23,914 nucleotides of DNA from an uncultured Clostridia bacterium (GTDB taxonomy: Bacteria; Bacillota; Clostridia; Tissierellales; Peptoniphilaceae). Under the pieces are notes generated by a model. That model worked only from the letters and a program-made list of their open reading frames with translations. It did not search any database and was not told the origin of the DNA. A program made the translations under genes and the position numbers. Numbering within the stretch: position 1 is the first letter of the stretch; each line of letters starts with the position of its first letter. Location of the stretch: assembly GCA_947254025.1 (NCBI GenBank), contig CAMYBS010000017.1, positions 1-23,914 of the forward strand. Reading direction: 5' to 3'. Below are positions 15,503-22,261 of the stretch, in pieces.

Positions 15503-16765
15503 TTATATTTCTTTTTCTCCTTGCAAGTACTTTGGCCTTTTATAAAATGTATCTAGTAGTGGCACCATAAAGGCGGCTATGAATCCACCGGAGAAGCCGT
15601 TGTTATAAAGGTTCAGTCCTGAGTGCAGACCACCTACGTTGTTTATAAGCGCCATGTGCAAGAAGCCTGCCAAGAAGCCTGCGAGGCTTCCGTAGTAGTT
15701 TGATATCGGGCAAAGTGTTGTGCCGAAGAGACTTGCAAGTAGTAGCGCCGTGTCGTGCGGGTTGTACATATTAATTAGGCTCGCGGCGTATATGCCTAGG
15801 AATATCGGCAGTGCGTTTCTTATGTCCTTACCGATGAATGAGAAGCCGATGATTGTTAGTATACCACCTATGATGGGTCCATTTAACTCTCCTCCAACGA
15901 GCAAGACATAAAGCGTTGAGACTATACCAAGCGTTCCTGCGTTTATAAGGCAAGCTCCATTACCAAACTCTGCTTCGTAATTTTGCAGAAGTAGTCCAGT
16001 CCTCTTAAGCAGTTTGAAGTAGTTTTTAAGCGCATCTTTTTCGCAAAGTCCAAGCACTATGAAGAATATGAACATCGACATTAGTAGCGGAAGGAACTTG
16101 TCGTTGTAGCCCTTTAAGACTATGCTCTTTTGTGGCAAGTTTATGTTAATGGTCTTTAGAAAGCCCGAGTAGAACATGGCTATGATGCCTGCAGTGAATC
16201 CGCCATTGTAAAGGTTAAAGCCTTTGTGGAAGGCCTTAAATGGTTTTAGTAGCGGCGTGAATATAAAGCCGACTAAAAAGCCTACTGCAAAGGCAGAGAT
16301 AACTCCTAAGGAGCCGCCAACTAGTAGGTAGACATTTGTAACCATTGGCGCAAGCGATGTAACAAAAAGCGCATTTGCAATATTGTCTTCGAACTTAATA
16401 TTGTACTGTTTTGTATATGCTATGACACCCAGCATAAGCGGTAGAGAGTTTAGTACATTCTTACCAAATAGTGAGAAGCCTGATACTACAAAGATGCCTG
16501 CTATATGTATACCTTTTAGGTCGACTTTCTTAATATTAAGTATCATAATGGAAAACAAAGTTATGATAGAATTATTTACAAGGGCAGCACCGATATTTGC
16601 AAGCTTCATATAGTCTGTAACTAGTGATGCAGATGAAACAGAGATGACTTTTAAGCCATAAACAATTTCATCGGGTGTATTAAAGACGAAGCCCGTAATA
16701 AATAAAAATATTGCATACAAGTACAGTAACAAGTACTTGTTTCTATAGTCACTTAGCTTAATCAT
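15503..16765 (-). CDS. DUF1576 family membrane protein
   Basis: A 420-aa polytopic membrane protein of roughly ten to twelve helices, of a family known only as DUF1576. It is built from an internal duplication. GFSLFGKNVLNSLPLMLGV (about 97-115) recurs as GFSFIGKDIRNALPIFLGI, and NLYNGGFTAGIIAMF recurs as NLYNNGFSGGFIAAF, each about 205 residues later. Such duplicated folds are common in secondary transporters and channels, so a transport role is plausible but unproven. The conserved Asn/Gly/Lys residues sit in short polar breaks between helices. RBS AAAGGAGG precedes the ATG. It diverges from ahpC. Confidence 0.82.
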   Translation of the reverse strand: MIKLSDYRNKYLLLYLYAIFLFITGFVFNTPDEIVYGLKVISVSSASLVTDYMKLANIGAALVNNSIITLFSIMILNIKKVDLKGIHIAGIFVVSGFSLFGKNVLNSLPLMLGVIAYTKQYNIKFEDNIANALFVTSLAPMVTNVYLLVGGSLGVISAFAVGFLVGFIFTPLLKPFKAFHKGFNLYNGGFTAGIIAMFYSGFLKTININLPQKSIVLKGYNDKFLPLLMSMFIFFIVLGLCEKDALKNYFKLLKRTGLLLQNYEAEFGNGACLINAGTLGIVSTLYVLLVGGELNGPIIGGILTIIGFSFIGKDIRNALPIFLGIYAASLINMYNPHDTALLLASLFGTTLCPISNYYGSLAGFLAGFLHMALINNVGGLHSGLNLYNNGFSGGFIAAFMVPLLDTFYKRPKYLQGEKEI

Positions 16766-16898
16766 TGTTTGCGCCTCCTTTGTATTAAATATATTTTACC
16801 ATATAATTGGTGAAATTAATATATGATTTTTTGTTATTTATCTATGTGCTTTGGGTATATATGAACTGAGCGAAAGAAGCTTAATAAAGGAGGTAAAA

Positions 16899-17468
16899 AT
16901 GACAAATTTAATAGGTAAAAAATTAGATGAATTTAAGGTAAATGCATTTCAAGCAGGTAAGGACTTCTTCCAAGTAACAAACGAAGACCTTAAGGGTCAC
17001 TGGAGCGTACTTTTCTTCTACCCAGGAGACTTTACATTTGTATGCCCAACAGAACTAGAAGCACTTGCTGAAGAATATGAAAACTTTAAGAAGGCTGGTT
17101 GCGAAGTATATTCAGTTTCAACTGACTCTGAATTTGTTCACATGGAGTGGCAAAAGACATCTCCAGCAGTTTCAAAAGCTAAATACGTTATGATTGCTGA
17201 CAGAGCATTTGAACTTTCTAGAATGTTAGGAGTTTTAAACGAAGAAGAAGGACAAGCTTACAGAGGATCATTTGTAATCAATCCAGACGGAGTTATCACT
17301 GCATATGAAATCCACGACATGGGTATAGGCAGAAGCCCTAAGGAATTACTAAGAAAGCTAGAAGCTTCTAAGTTTGTTAATGAGCACGGAGATAAAGTTT
17401 GCCCAGCAAACTGGATGCCAGGCGAAGACACACTTACTCCAGGCATGGACCTAGTAGGCACAATCTAA
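16899..17468 (+). CDS. ahpC: Alkyl hydroperoxide reductase AhpC (2-Cys peroxiredoxin)
   Basis: A typical 2-Cys peroxiredoxin of 189 aa that reduces hydrogen peroxide and organic peroxides in the cytoplasm. The peroxidatic cysteine is C49 in FYPGDFTFVCPTE and the resolving cysteine is C168 in GDKVCPANWMPGE. Start ATG 16899 follows a perfect AAAGGAGGT; an upstream in-frame ATG at 16851 would add 16 residues not seen in the family. Codon use is strongly biased to common codons, indicating high expression. The usual flavoprotein partner AhpF is not adjacent, so electrons must come from a thioredoxin-type system or an unlinked AhpF. Confidence 0.96.
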   Translation: MTNLIGKKLDEFKVNAFQAGKDFFQVTNEDLKGHWSVLFFYPGDFTFVCPTELEALAEEYENFKKAGCEVYSVSTDSEFVHMEWQKTSPAVSKAKYVMIADRAFELSRMLGVLNEEEGQAYRGSFVINPDGVITAYEIHDMGIGRSPKELLRKLEASKFVNEHGDKVCPANWMPGEDTLTPGMDLVGTI

Positions 17469-17478
17469 GATATTTACG

Positions 17479-17536
17479 AGAGTAGACAAGTTCTACTCTT
17501 TACATAATGACGCTGAGCTTAGCTTGGCGTTTTTTT
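17479..17536 (+). terminator. Double-hairpin terminator of ahpC
   Basis: A first perfect 8-bp hairpin AGAGTAGA/TCTACTCT (17479-17499, loop CAAGT) is followed by a second, ACGCTGAGC-TTA-GCTTGGCGT (17510-17530) with two G-T pairs, then six more T residues. The second one is the true terminator; the first may protect the mRNA 3' end. Confidence 0.88.
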
Positions 17537-17564
17537 AACAATCACTTGCTTTATCAAGAGAAAT

Positions 17565-17606
17565 AAGTACTTAAGCACTTGAAAAAAATGATTGATGATG
17601 TATAAT
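17565..17606 (+). promoter_or_regulatory. Promoter and possible operator of the micropeptide genes
   Basis: TTGAAA (17579-17584) and TATAAT (17601-17606) are spaced by 16 bp. The palindrome AAGTACTTAAGCACTT (17565-17580, one mismatched pair) abuts and overlaps the -35 element, as expected for an operator. The regulator is unknown. Confidence 0.65.
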
Positions 17607-17658
17607 TAAAGTAAGATATAAAGAAGTCTCGGATAAAAGTTTAAGAAAGGAGTCTCTT

Positions 17659-17805
17659 ATGAATAATTTACTCATGATATATTTATTATCAAAAAATATA
17701 TTGTTGTTTAGCCTCAATAATATATTAAGGATTGTTTTTGTAGTGGCAAAATTAGTCTTGCTATACAAAATATATGCGGCATTGAGAGAAAAGAAGGGGG
17801 CATAG
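17659..17805 (+). CDS. Small hydrophobic peptide, 48 aa
   Basis: A short reading frame beginning MNNLLMIYLLSK and ending VLLYKIYAALREKKGA. It is mostly Leu, Ile, Val and Phe, with one long hydrophobic stretch (about 14-36) and a basic C-terminus. The coding evidence is contextual: a promoter, RBS AAAGGAG six bases before ATG, a downstream coupled gene with a related product, and a terminator after the pair. Its C-terminus shares VLLYxIY plus lysines with the next peptide, suggesting duplication. Likely membrane-inserted. It could be a membrane-active peptide, a leaderless bacteriocin-like or toxin-like peptide, or a small membrane regulator; nothing in the sequence decides. No homologue is recognised. 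Confidence 0.65.
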   Translation: MNNLLMIYLLSKNILLFSLNNILRIVFVVAKLVLLYKIYAALREKKGA

Positions 17806-17807
17806 TT

Positions 17808-17921
17808 ATGAATGGAGCACAAGCAGGCGTTAATTTAGCTAATACTATATTGTTCGTTATAATACCAGAAATTATACAGATAGTACTCCTTTATTTGATA
17901 TACAAAGAAGTAAAGAAGTAA
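17808..17921 (+). CDS. Small hydrophobic peptide, 37 aa
   Basis: The start codon lies 2 nt after the stop of the previous small gene, with RBS AAGGGGG inside that gene's end. The product begins MNGAQAGVNLANTILF and ends VLLYLIYKEVKK. It has one predicted membrane helix (about residues 10-31) with a central Pro-Glu (IIPEII), and a lysine-rich C-terminus. The shared VLLYxIY segment and basic tail indicate kinship with the 48-aa peptide. Translational coupling suggests the two act together in roughly equal amounts. Function unknown. Confidence 0.65.
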   Translation: MNGAQAGVNLANTILFVIIPEIIQIVLLYLIYKEVKK

Positions 17922-17931
17922 ATAGTTTATT

Positions 17932-17959
17932 TAGGTGGAGAGATATCTTCACCTATTTT
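17932..17959 (+). terminator. Terminator of the micropeptide operon
   Basis: The stem TAGGTGGAGA/TCTTCACCTA (17932-17941 with 17946-17955, one G-T pair) encloses GATA and is followed by TTTT. It lies 10 nt after the second small stop codon. Confidence 0.75.
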
Positions 17960-17997
17960 ATTATCTAAATGGGTACATATATAATAGAGGTGATTAT

Positions 17998-18894
17998 ATG
18001 CTAAAGAGATTTTTTGATCTTAGTGGCGACGAGATCATTAATTTAAATAAAGATGAACTAAAACAAGCGATTAAGTCTTGTGAAGCAAGGATTGTTTTGT
18101 CTGAGAATGTTGTGGTTCAAGAGCCTGCGACTTATGGCGTGACATCATCTGAGCTTGCCAAGGCTTTTGGTGCTGACCTAATTTTATTAAATTTCTTTGA
18201 TGTAAATGAAAAGAAAATTAAGGGCCTTGATTATAGTGGCGATGATATTATTAAAAAGCTTAAAAATCTTGTCAAGAGACCTATCGGCGTAAATCTAGAA
18301 CCAGTTCAAGACAAGAATATGTTTAGCGAAAAGAAAAATATTAGTGATGGCAGAAAGGCAAGCGAAGAAAATATTAAAAAGCTTGATGAGATGGGCTTCG
18401 ACTTCGTTATGTTTACTGGAAACCCTGGTACTGGTGTTGACAACGAGGGAATTAACGAGGCGATAAAGCTAGCGAAAAAATATTTCCACGGACTTATCTT
18501 TGCTGGTAAGATGCATTCATCGGGTGTTGATGAGAAAATTGCTGACCTTGATGTTTACAAAGGCTTCTTAGATGCAGGTGCTGATGTTCTTTCTGTACCA
18601 GCTGTTGGCACATGTCCAGGCGTTTTCGATGAAGACGTGAAAGCTATCGTCGAACTTGCTCATAAAAACGGCGCTCTTGTGATGACTACCATCGGCACTT
18701 CGCAAGAAAGTTCGCCAAAGGAAGTAATTAGGGACATTGCACTTAGAAATAAAATTTTAGGCGCTGACATTCAGCATATAGGCGACTCTGGTTACGGTGG
18801 CCTTGCCATTTGCGAAAACATTTTTGAACTTTCAAGAACTTTAAGAGGAGATAGACACACATTTAAACTTATGGCTGCGTCTATAAATAGATAA
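17998..18894 (+). CDS. TIM-barrel-like protein of unknown function (DUF7916-like)
   Basis: A 298-aa cytosolic protein. Its pattern of alternating strands and glycine-rich turns (ADLILLNFF, RPIGVNLEP, FDFVMFTGNPGTGV, LIFAGKMHSSG, ADVLSVPAVGTCPG, GALVMTTIGTSQ, ADIQHIGDSGYGG) is that of a beta/alpha barrel. I believe it belongs to a family annotated DUF7916 or, misleadingly, as a haloacid dehalogenase-like hydrolase; this is from memory and not firm. The late GDSGYGG may form a phosphate-binding turn. Start ATG 17998 has RBS AGAGGTGA. A TATAAT at 17980-17985 lies only 12 nt upstream of the ATG, which would give an extremely short leader. The stop shares a base with the next gene, so function is probably linked to the M20 hydrolase. 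Confidence 0.7.
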   Translation: MLKRFFDLSGDEIINLNKDELKQAIKSCEARIVLSENVVVQEPATYGVTSSELAKAFGADLILLNFFDVNEKKIKGLDYSGDDIIKKLKNLVKRPIGVNLEPVQDKNMFSEKKNISDGRKASEENIKKLDEMGFDFVMFTGNPGTGVDNEGINEAIKLAKKYFHGLIFAGKMHSSGVDEKIADLDVYKGFLDAGADVLSVPAVGTCPGVFDEDVKAIVELAHKNGALVMTTIGTSQESSPKEVIRDIALRNKILGADIQHIGDSGYGGLAICENIFELSRTLRGDRHTFKLMAASINR

Positions 18895-20003
18895 TGGATA
18901 TAGAAAAGTTTATTTGTTTTAGAAAAGAGCTTCACAAGATGCCCGAGGAGGCTTTTAAAGAGGATAGGACTAGGGCTTTTATTAAAGATGTTTTGAATGG
19001 CGTTAATGGTCTTGAGCTTGTGGAAGATAAATCTTATTTACTCTATAGATACTTTAAGGGTGATGACAAGAAGTCAATAGTTTTGCGCTGTGATATGGAC
19101 AGCATTGTAAATAGCAAGAAGGAGCGCTTTCACGGCTGCGGACACGATGGCCACATGGCGATAATGCTTGGCACTATACTTTCAATGGATGCATCTAAGC
19201 TTGATAAGAACGTTTACTTTTTGTTTCAAGCGGCTGAAGAGACTGGTTATGGAGCACTTAAGGCTCTTGAGATTTTTGACAAGTACAAGATTACAGAGGC
19301 TTATGGTCTTCATAACTATGCTGGAATCAAGACAGGGACTATATCTACAAAGAAGGGACTATTGTTTCTATCGTCATTTGGCTTAAAGGTAGATATACTT
19401 GGTAGGCAGTCGCACGCGTCTATACCAGAAAATTCGCTAAATCCGATATACGCTTGCAGCGAGATTATTAAAGACATAGAGCCATTCATAAGGAGAGACG
19501 CTTACAAAGATTTTACTCTTCAAGGCGAAAAATTCTCTGATAACATTTTCATAACCGTTGTTGGCGTAAAGCTTGGCGGGGAAAATTTTGGAGTGTCACC
19601 AGCAAGTTTGGAGCTTGACTTAACCTTGAGAGCATATAATGACGATGACCTAGCAAAACTTAAAAATATTTTTGAAGATAAGTATAAAAAGTCTTTAGAA
19701 GAGAAGGGTTTTGTGGTAGAATTAGAGAGTACAGATGAGTTTATGTCGGTCGTGAACGATGAAGAGCTTTATGAGGACTTCGTTAAAGCCGTTGATGCGG
19801 ATGGACTTGCATTCGAAGAGAGAAAAGATATCATCAGAAGCAGTGAGGACTTTGGCTACTATAGGCGTAAGGCGAGGGAATTATTCTTCCTACTAGGCGT
19901 GGGCGAAGATCATAAGGACATTCACGATGAGGCGTATGAATTTAATGATGAGGCTATAGAGGGCGGTGTGAGAGCCTTTCTATCTATAGCATATAGACTT
20001 TAG
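18894..20003 (+). CDS. M20-family amidohydrolase/peptidase
   Basis: A 369-aa zinc-dependent amidohydrolase of the M20 (M20D-like) group, which cleave N-acyl amino acids or small peptides. Visible motifs are the metal-site HGCGHDGHMA (about residue 81-90), QAAEETGYGA with the catalytic Glu pair, LHNYAGIKTG, a dimerisation-domain QSHASIPENSLNPI, and a C-terminal GVGEDHKDIHDEAY that supplies a histidine. The start codon overlaps the upstream stop (TAATG), implying a coupled role with the barrel protein. The substrate is not determinable; hippurate-like N-acyl amino acids are the family default. Confidence 0.88.
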   Translation: MDIEKFICFRKELHKMPEEAFKEDRTRAFIKDVLNGVNGLELVEDKSYLLYRYFKGDDKKSIVLRCDMDSIVNSKKERFHGCGHDGHMAIMLGTILSMDASKLDKNVYFLFQAAEETGYGALKALEIFDKYKITEAYGLHNYAGIKTGTISTKKGLLFLSSFGLKVDILGRQSHASIPENSLNPIYACSEIIKDIEPFIRRDAYKDFTLQGEKFSDNIFITVVGVKLGGENFGVSPASLELDLTLRAYNDDDLAKLKNIFEDKYKKSLEEKGFVVELESTDEFMSVVNDEELYEDFVKAVDADGLAFEERKDIIRSSEDFGYYRRKARELFFLLGVGEDHKDIHDEAYEFNDEAIEGGVRAFLSIAYRL

Positions 20004-20013
20004 GAGGGATATG

Positions 20014-20817
20014 ATGGGCTGCGATAGCGATTGCAAAGCATGCAAGGACAAGTGTGCTTTTGAAAAATTAAAAGCAAATGATAAATCAAATATAAAAAAG
20101 GTGATAGGCGTTGTAAGCGCGAAGGGCGGTGTTGGCAAGAGCTATGTAACAACACTACTTGCAAACTCGCTTGCCATGAAGGGCTACAAGGTCGGCATAC
20201 TTGACGCAGACCTTACAGGACCATCGATACCGAGGTCTTACGGACTATATGGCATGGTTACATCTGATGACGGAGTAAACATAACACCAGCTGAGGCAGC
20301 CAACGGTGTCAAGGTAGTGTCCATGAACTTACTTATGGAGCACGAGACAGATCCACTTATCTGGAGAGGACCTATGCTAATGGGCGTGATAAGACAGTTT
20401 TATGAGAACGTTAACTGGGGAGATTTGGACTATCTTTTAGTTGATATGCCACCAGGAACATCGGACATACAGCTAAGCATATATCAACTATATCCATTAA
20501 ACGGACTAGTTATAGTTACATCTAGCCAAGACCTTGTTGATATGATAGTGCAAAAAGCTTTCAAGATGGCAGGCTTAATGCACATCAAGGTATATGGCCT
20601 AGTTGAGAACATGGCATACTTCATCTGCGACGAGTGTCACAAGAAGCACTACATCTTTGGCGAGCCAAAGGCAGCAGCACTTGCAGCCAAGTTCGGTGTG
20701 AAAGATTATGCGGCACTTGCCTTGAAGCCAGAGAACACAAGACTAGTTGACCTAGGACAAGCAGATATAATTATAGAAAAAGAATTAGATGGTATAGTTA
20801 AAGCGCTAGAACAATAA
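20014..20817 (+). CDS. Mrp/ApbC-type iron-sulfur carrier P-loop ATPase
   Basis: A 267-aa Mrp/NBP35-family ATPase, used to carry or deliver Fe-S clusters. A cysteine-rich N-terminus (GCDSDCKACKDKC, C3, C7, C10, C14) precedes the deviant Walker A SAKGGVGKS; LDADLTGPSIPR and VDMPPGTSDIQ are the family's other hallmarks, and the cluster-binding CDEC lies near residue 206. Two ATGs are adjacent (20011 and 20014); the RBS GGAGGG (20003-20008) is 5 nt from the second and only 2 nt from the first, so 20014 is preferred. It lies 10 nt after the M20 gene. Confidence 0.92.
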   Translation: MGCDSDCKACKDKCAFEKLKANDKSNIKKVIGVVSAKGGVGKSYVTTLLANSLAMKGYKVGILDADLTGPSIPRSYGLYGMVTSDDGVNITPAEAANGVKVVSMNLLMEHETDPLIWRGPMLMGVIRQFYENVNWGDLDYLLVDMPPGTSDIQLSIYQLYPLNGLVIVTSSQDLVDMIVQKAFKMAGLMHIKVYGLVENMAYFICDECHKKHYIFGEPKAAALAAKFGVKDYAALALKPENTRLVDLGQADIIIEKELDGIVKALEQ

Positions 20818-20854
20818 TTTTAGGATATATTTGTAAATATTATTTAAGATATAG

Positions 20855-20887
20855 CAGAGTATGATTTTCGTACTCTGTTTTTCTTTT
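20855..20887 (+). terminator. Intrinsic terminator after mrp
   Basis: The stem CAGAGTA/TACTCTG (20855-20861 with 20871-20877), extendable by two pairs, is followed by TTTTTCTTTT. It separates the mrp operon from the Fic operator array that starts four bases later. Confidence 0.88.
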
Positions 20888-20890
20888 AAA

Positions 20891-21030
20891 TTGAAATAAG
20901 AAATCGAAAGTATAGTTCTTATTTCAGAAAAATACGATTATTTGAAATAAGGAAATAAAAATATAGTTCTTATTTCAGAAACTCTTGACTTTTTGAAATA
21001 AGAGTTGTATAATGTAGTCACTATTTCAAA
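20891..21030. promoter_or_regulatory. Three tandem palindromic operators, 51-bp period
   Basis: Three dyads share the half-site TTGAAATAAG and its complement. Arms begin at 20892/20916, 20943/20967 and 20994/21018. In each dyad the 11-nt arms are separated by 13 nt, and successive dyads are exactly 51 bp apart. Dyad 1 is perfect; dyad 2 has one mismatch; dyad 3 keeps a 9-bp match (TTTGAAATA / TATTTCAAA) and straddles the -10 element of the fic promoter. The geometry points to cooperative binding of a dimeric repressor on one DNA face. The wHTH domain of the Fic protein itself is the best candidate regulator, by inference. Confidence 0.85.
20985..21013 (+). promoter_or_regulatory. fic promoter
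   Basis: TTGACT (20985-20990) and TATAAT (21008-21013) are spaced by 17 bp. The left arm of the third operator lies in the spacer and the right arm just after the -10, so bound repressor would block RNA polymerase. Confidence 0.88.
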
Positions 21031-21044
21031 TTGGAGCTGATTAT

Positions 21045-22211
21045 ATGATGAATAAAGAAAGAGCAGGTAAATTAATTAAAAATCTTTCTGGAGCTAGTGA
21101 GTACTATTCATTCAGACCAAGTCCACTGCCACCAGAGCCTGCTATTGCAATTGACAATGAGCTTAACAATTTAATAATAGAAGCACACAAGACGCTTGCC
21201 ATTTTGGACGACAGGTCAGAGAAAATCCCTGATATGAATTTATTTATATCGATGTATGTGAAGAAGGAAGCGCTTCTTTCATCGCAAATAGAAGGCACAC
21301 AGGCGACTCTTGAGGACATCTTTGAAGTGAATCGCGATGAGAGCATCAACGAAGACGTCGAAGAAGTCGTTAACTATGTAAAGGCGGCAAACTATGCTAT
21401 AGATAGGCTAAATACCCTTCCTTTGTGCAATAGGCTGCTTTTGGAGACACACAAAATTTTGCTTTCGGGTGTAAGAGGAAACGAGAAAAATCCGGGCGAG
21501 TTTAGACGCAGTCAAAACTGGATTGGTTCAAAGAATTCAAATATCACTACGGCGAGGTATATACCGCCAAATATTGACGATATGAAAGAAGCTTTATCAG
21601 ATTTAGAAAAGTTTATCAATGACGATGCACCATACGATGCGCTGATAAATGCGGCTCTTGTGCATTATCAGTTTGAGAGCATACATCCATTCTTAGATGG
21701 CAATGGCAGGATAGGCAGGCTCTTAATCGTTTTGTATCTACTATATAAAGGCACAATCAAGACACCAGCCTTGTATCTATCGTATTATTTAAAGGAGCAT
21801 AGAATTGAGTACTACGATAGGATGACGTCAGTGAGAGATAGTGGTAATTATGAGCAATGGATTAAATTCTTTGTGCGCGGTATATATATATCGTCAAAAT
21901 CAGCAATAGAAAGCGCCGATAAGCTAATTGAACTTAAAAATTCTGATGAAGAAAAAATTAAGAATGCTGAGATAAGTGAGAGAAGAAAAGCAAATATTTT
22001 AAAGCTATACAAACATCTTTTAGCAAAACCTATAATTGATATTAAAGGTGCAGCCGAAGAGCTTGGACTCGCTTATAACACAGCAAAGTCTGCTATTGAT
22101 ATGCTGATAGACCTATGCATACTTAAACAAGATAATAATCAAGAAAGAAATAAAGTTTTTTCCTATGAAGCTTACTTAGCTGTATTAAGAGAAGGAACAG
22201 AAATAATTTAA
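21045..22211 (+). CDS. Class II Fic-domain AMP-transferase with C-terminal winged helix
   Basis: A 388-aa protein with a Fic_N region, a Fic domain and a C-terminal winged helix (about 316-380), the layout of the Shewanella SoFic type. The catalytic motif HPFLDGNGRIGR (214-225) is complete, so it should transfer AMP to a hydroxyl side chain of a target or itself. The inhibitory helix motif SSQIEG (79-84) fits [S/T]xxxE[G/N] before the Fic core, making it class II and self-inhibited by E83. The winged helix plus the operator array upstream suggest autoregulation. RBS GGAG is 8 nt from ATG 21045; a second ATG follows at once. Single-gene unit with its own promoter and terminator. Target unknown. 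Confidence 0.93.
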   Translation: MMNKERAGKLIKNLSGASEYYSFRPSPLPPEPAIAIDNELNNLIIEAHKTLAILDDRSEKIPDMNLFISMYVKKEALLSSQIEGTQATLEDIFEVNRDESINEDVEEVVNYVKAANYAIDRLNTLPLCNRLLLETHKILLSGVRGNEKNPGEFRRSQNWIGSKNSNITTARYIPPNIDDMKEALSDLEKFINDDAPYDALINAALVHYQFESIHPFLDGNGRIGRLLIVLYLLYKGTIKTPALYLSYYLKEHRIEYYDRMTSVRDSGNYEQWIKFFVRGIYISSKSAIESADKLIELKNSDEEKIKNAEISERRKANILKLYKHLLAKPIIDIKGAAEELGLAYNTAKSAIDMLIDLCILKQDNNQERNKVFSYEAYLAVLREGTEII

Positions 22212-22224
22212 ACACACAAAAATT

Positions 22225-22250
22225 AACGCCTCAGTGATGAGGCGTTTTTA
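22225..22250. terminator. Terminator between convergent fic and glycosyltransferase genes
   Basis: The perfect 9-bp stem AACGCCTCA/TGAGGCGTT encloses a GTGA loop, followed by TTTAT on the plus strand. On the minus strand a T run (AATTTTTGTG) also follows, so it can act both ways. Confidence 0.92.
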
Positions 22251-22261
22251 TCTGTGAGTAA

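Noticed and set aside
16801..16866. PerR box or clear promoter upstream of ahpC
   Set aside because: The AT-rich dyad does not match the TTATAATNATTATAA consensus, and the TATATA near 16856 has no -35 element at good spacing, so neither could be supported.
17571..17822. Minus-strand frame of 83 codons over the micropeptide genes
   Set aside because: It would start with TTG without a ribosome binding site, and the promoter, binding sites and terminator all point to the plus strand.
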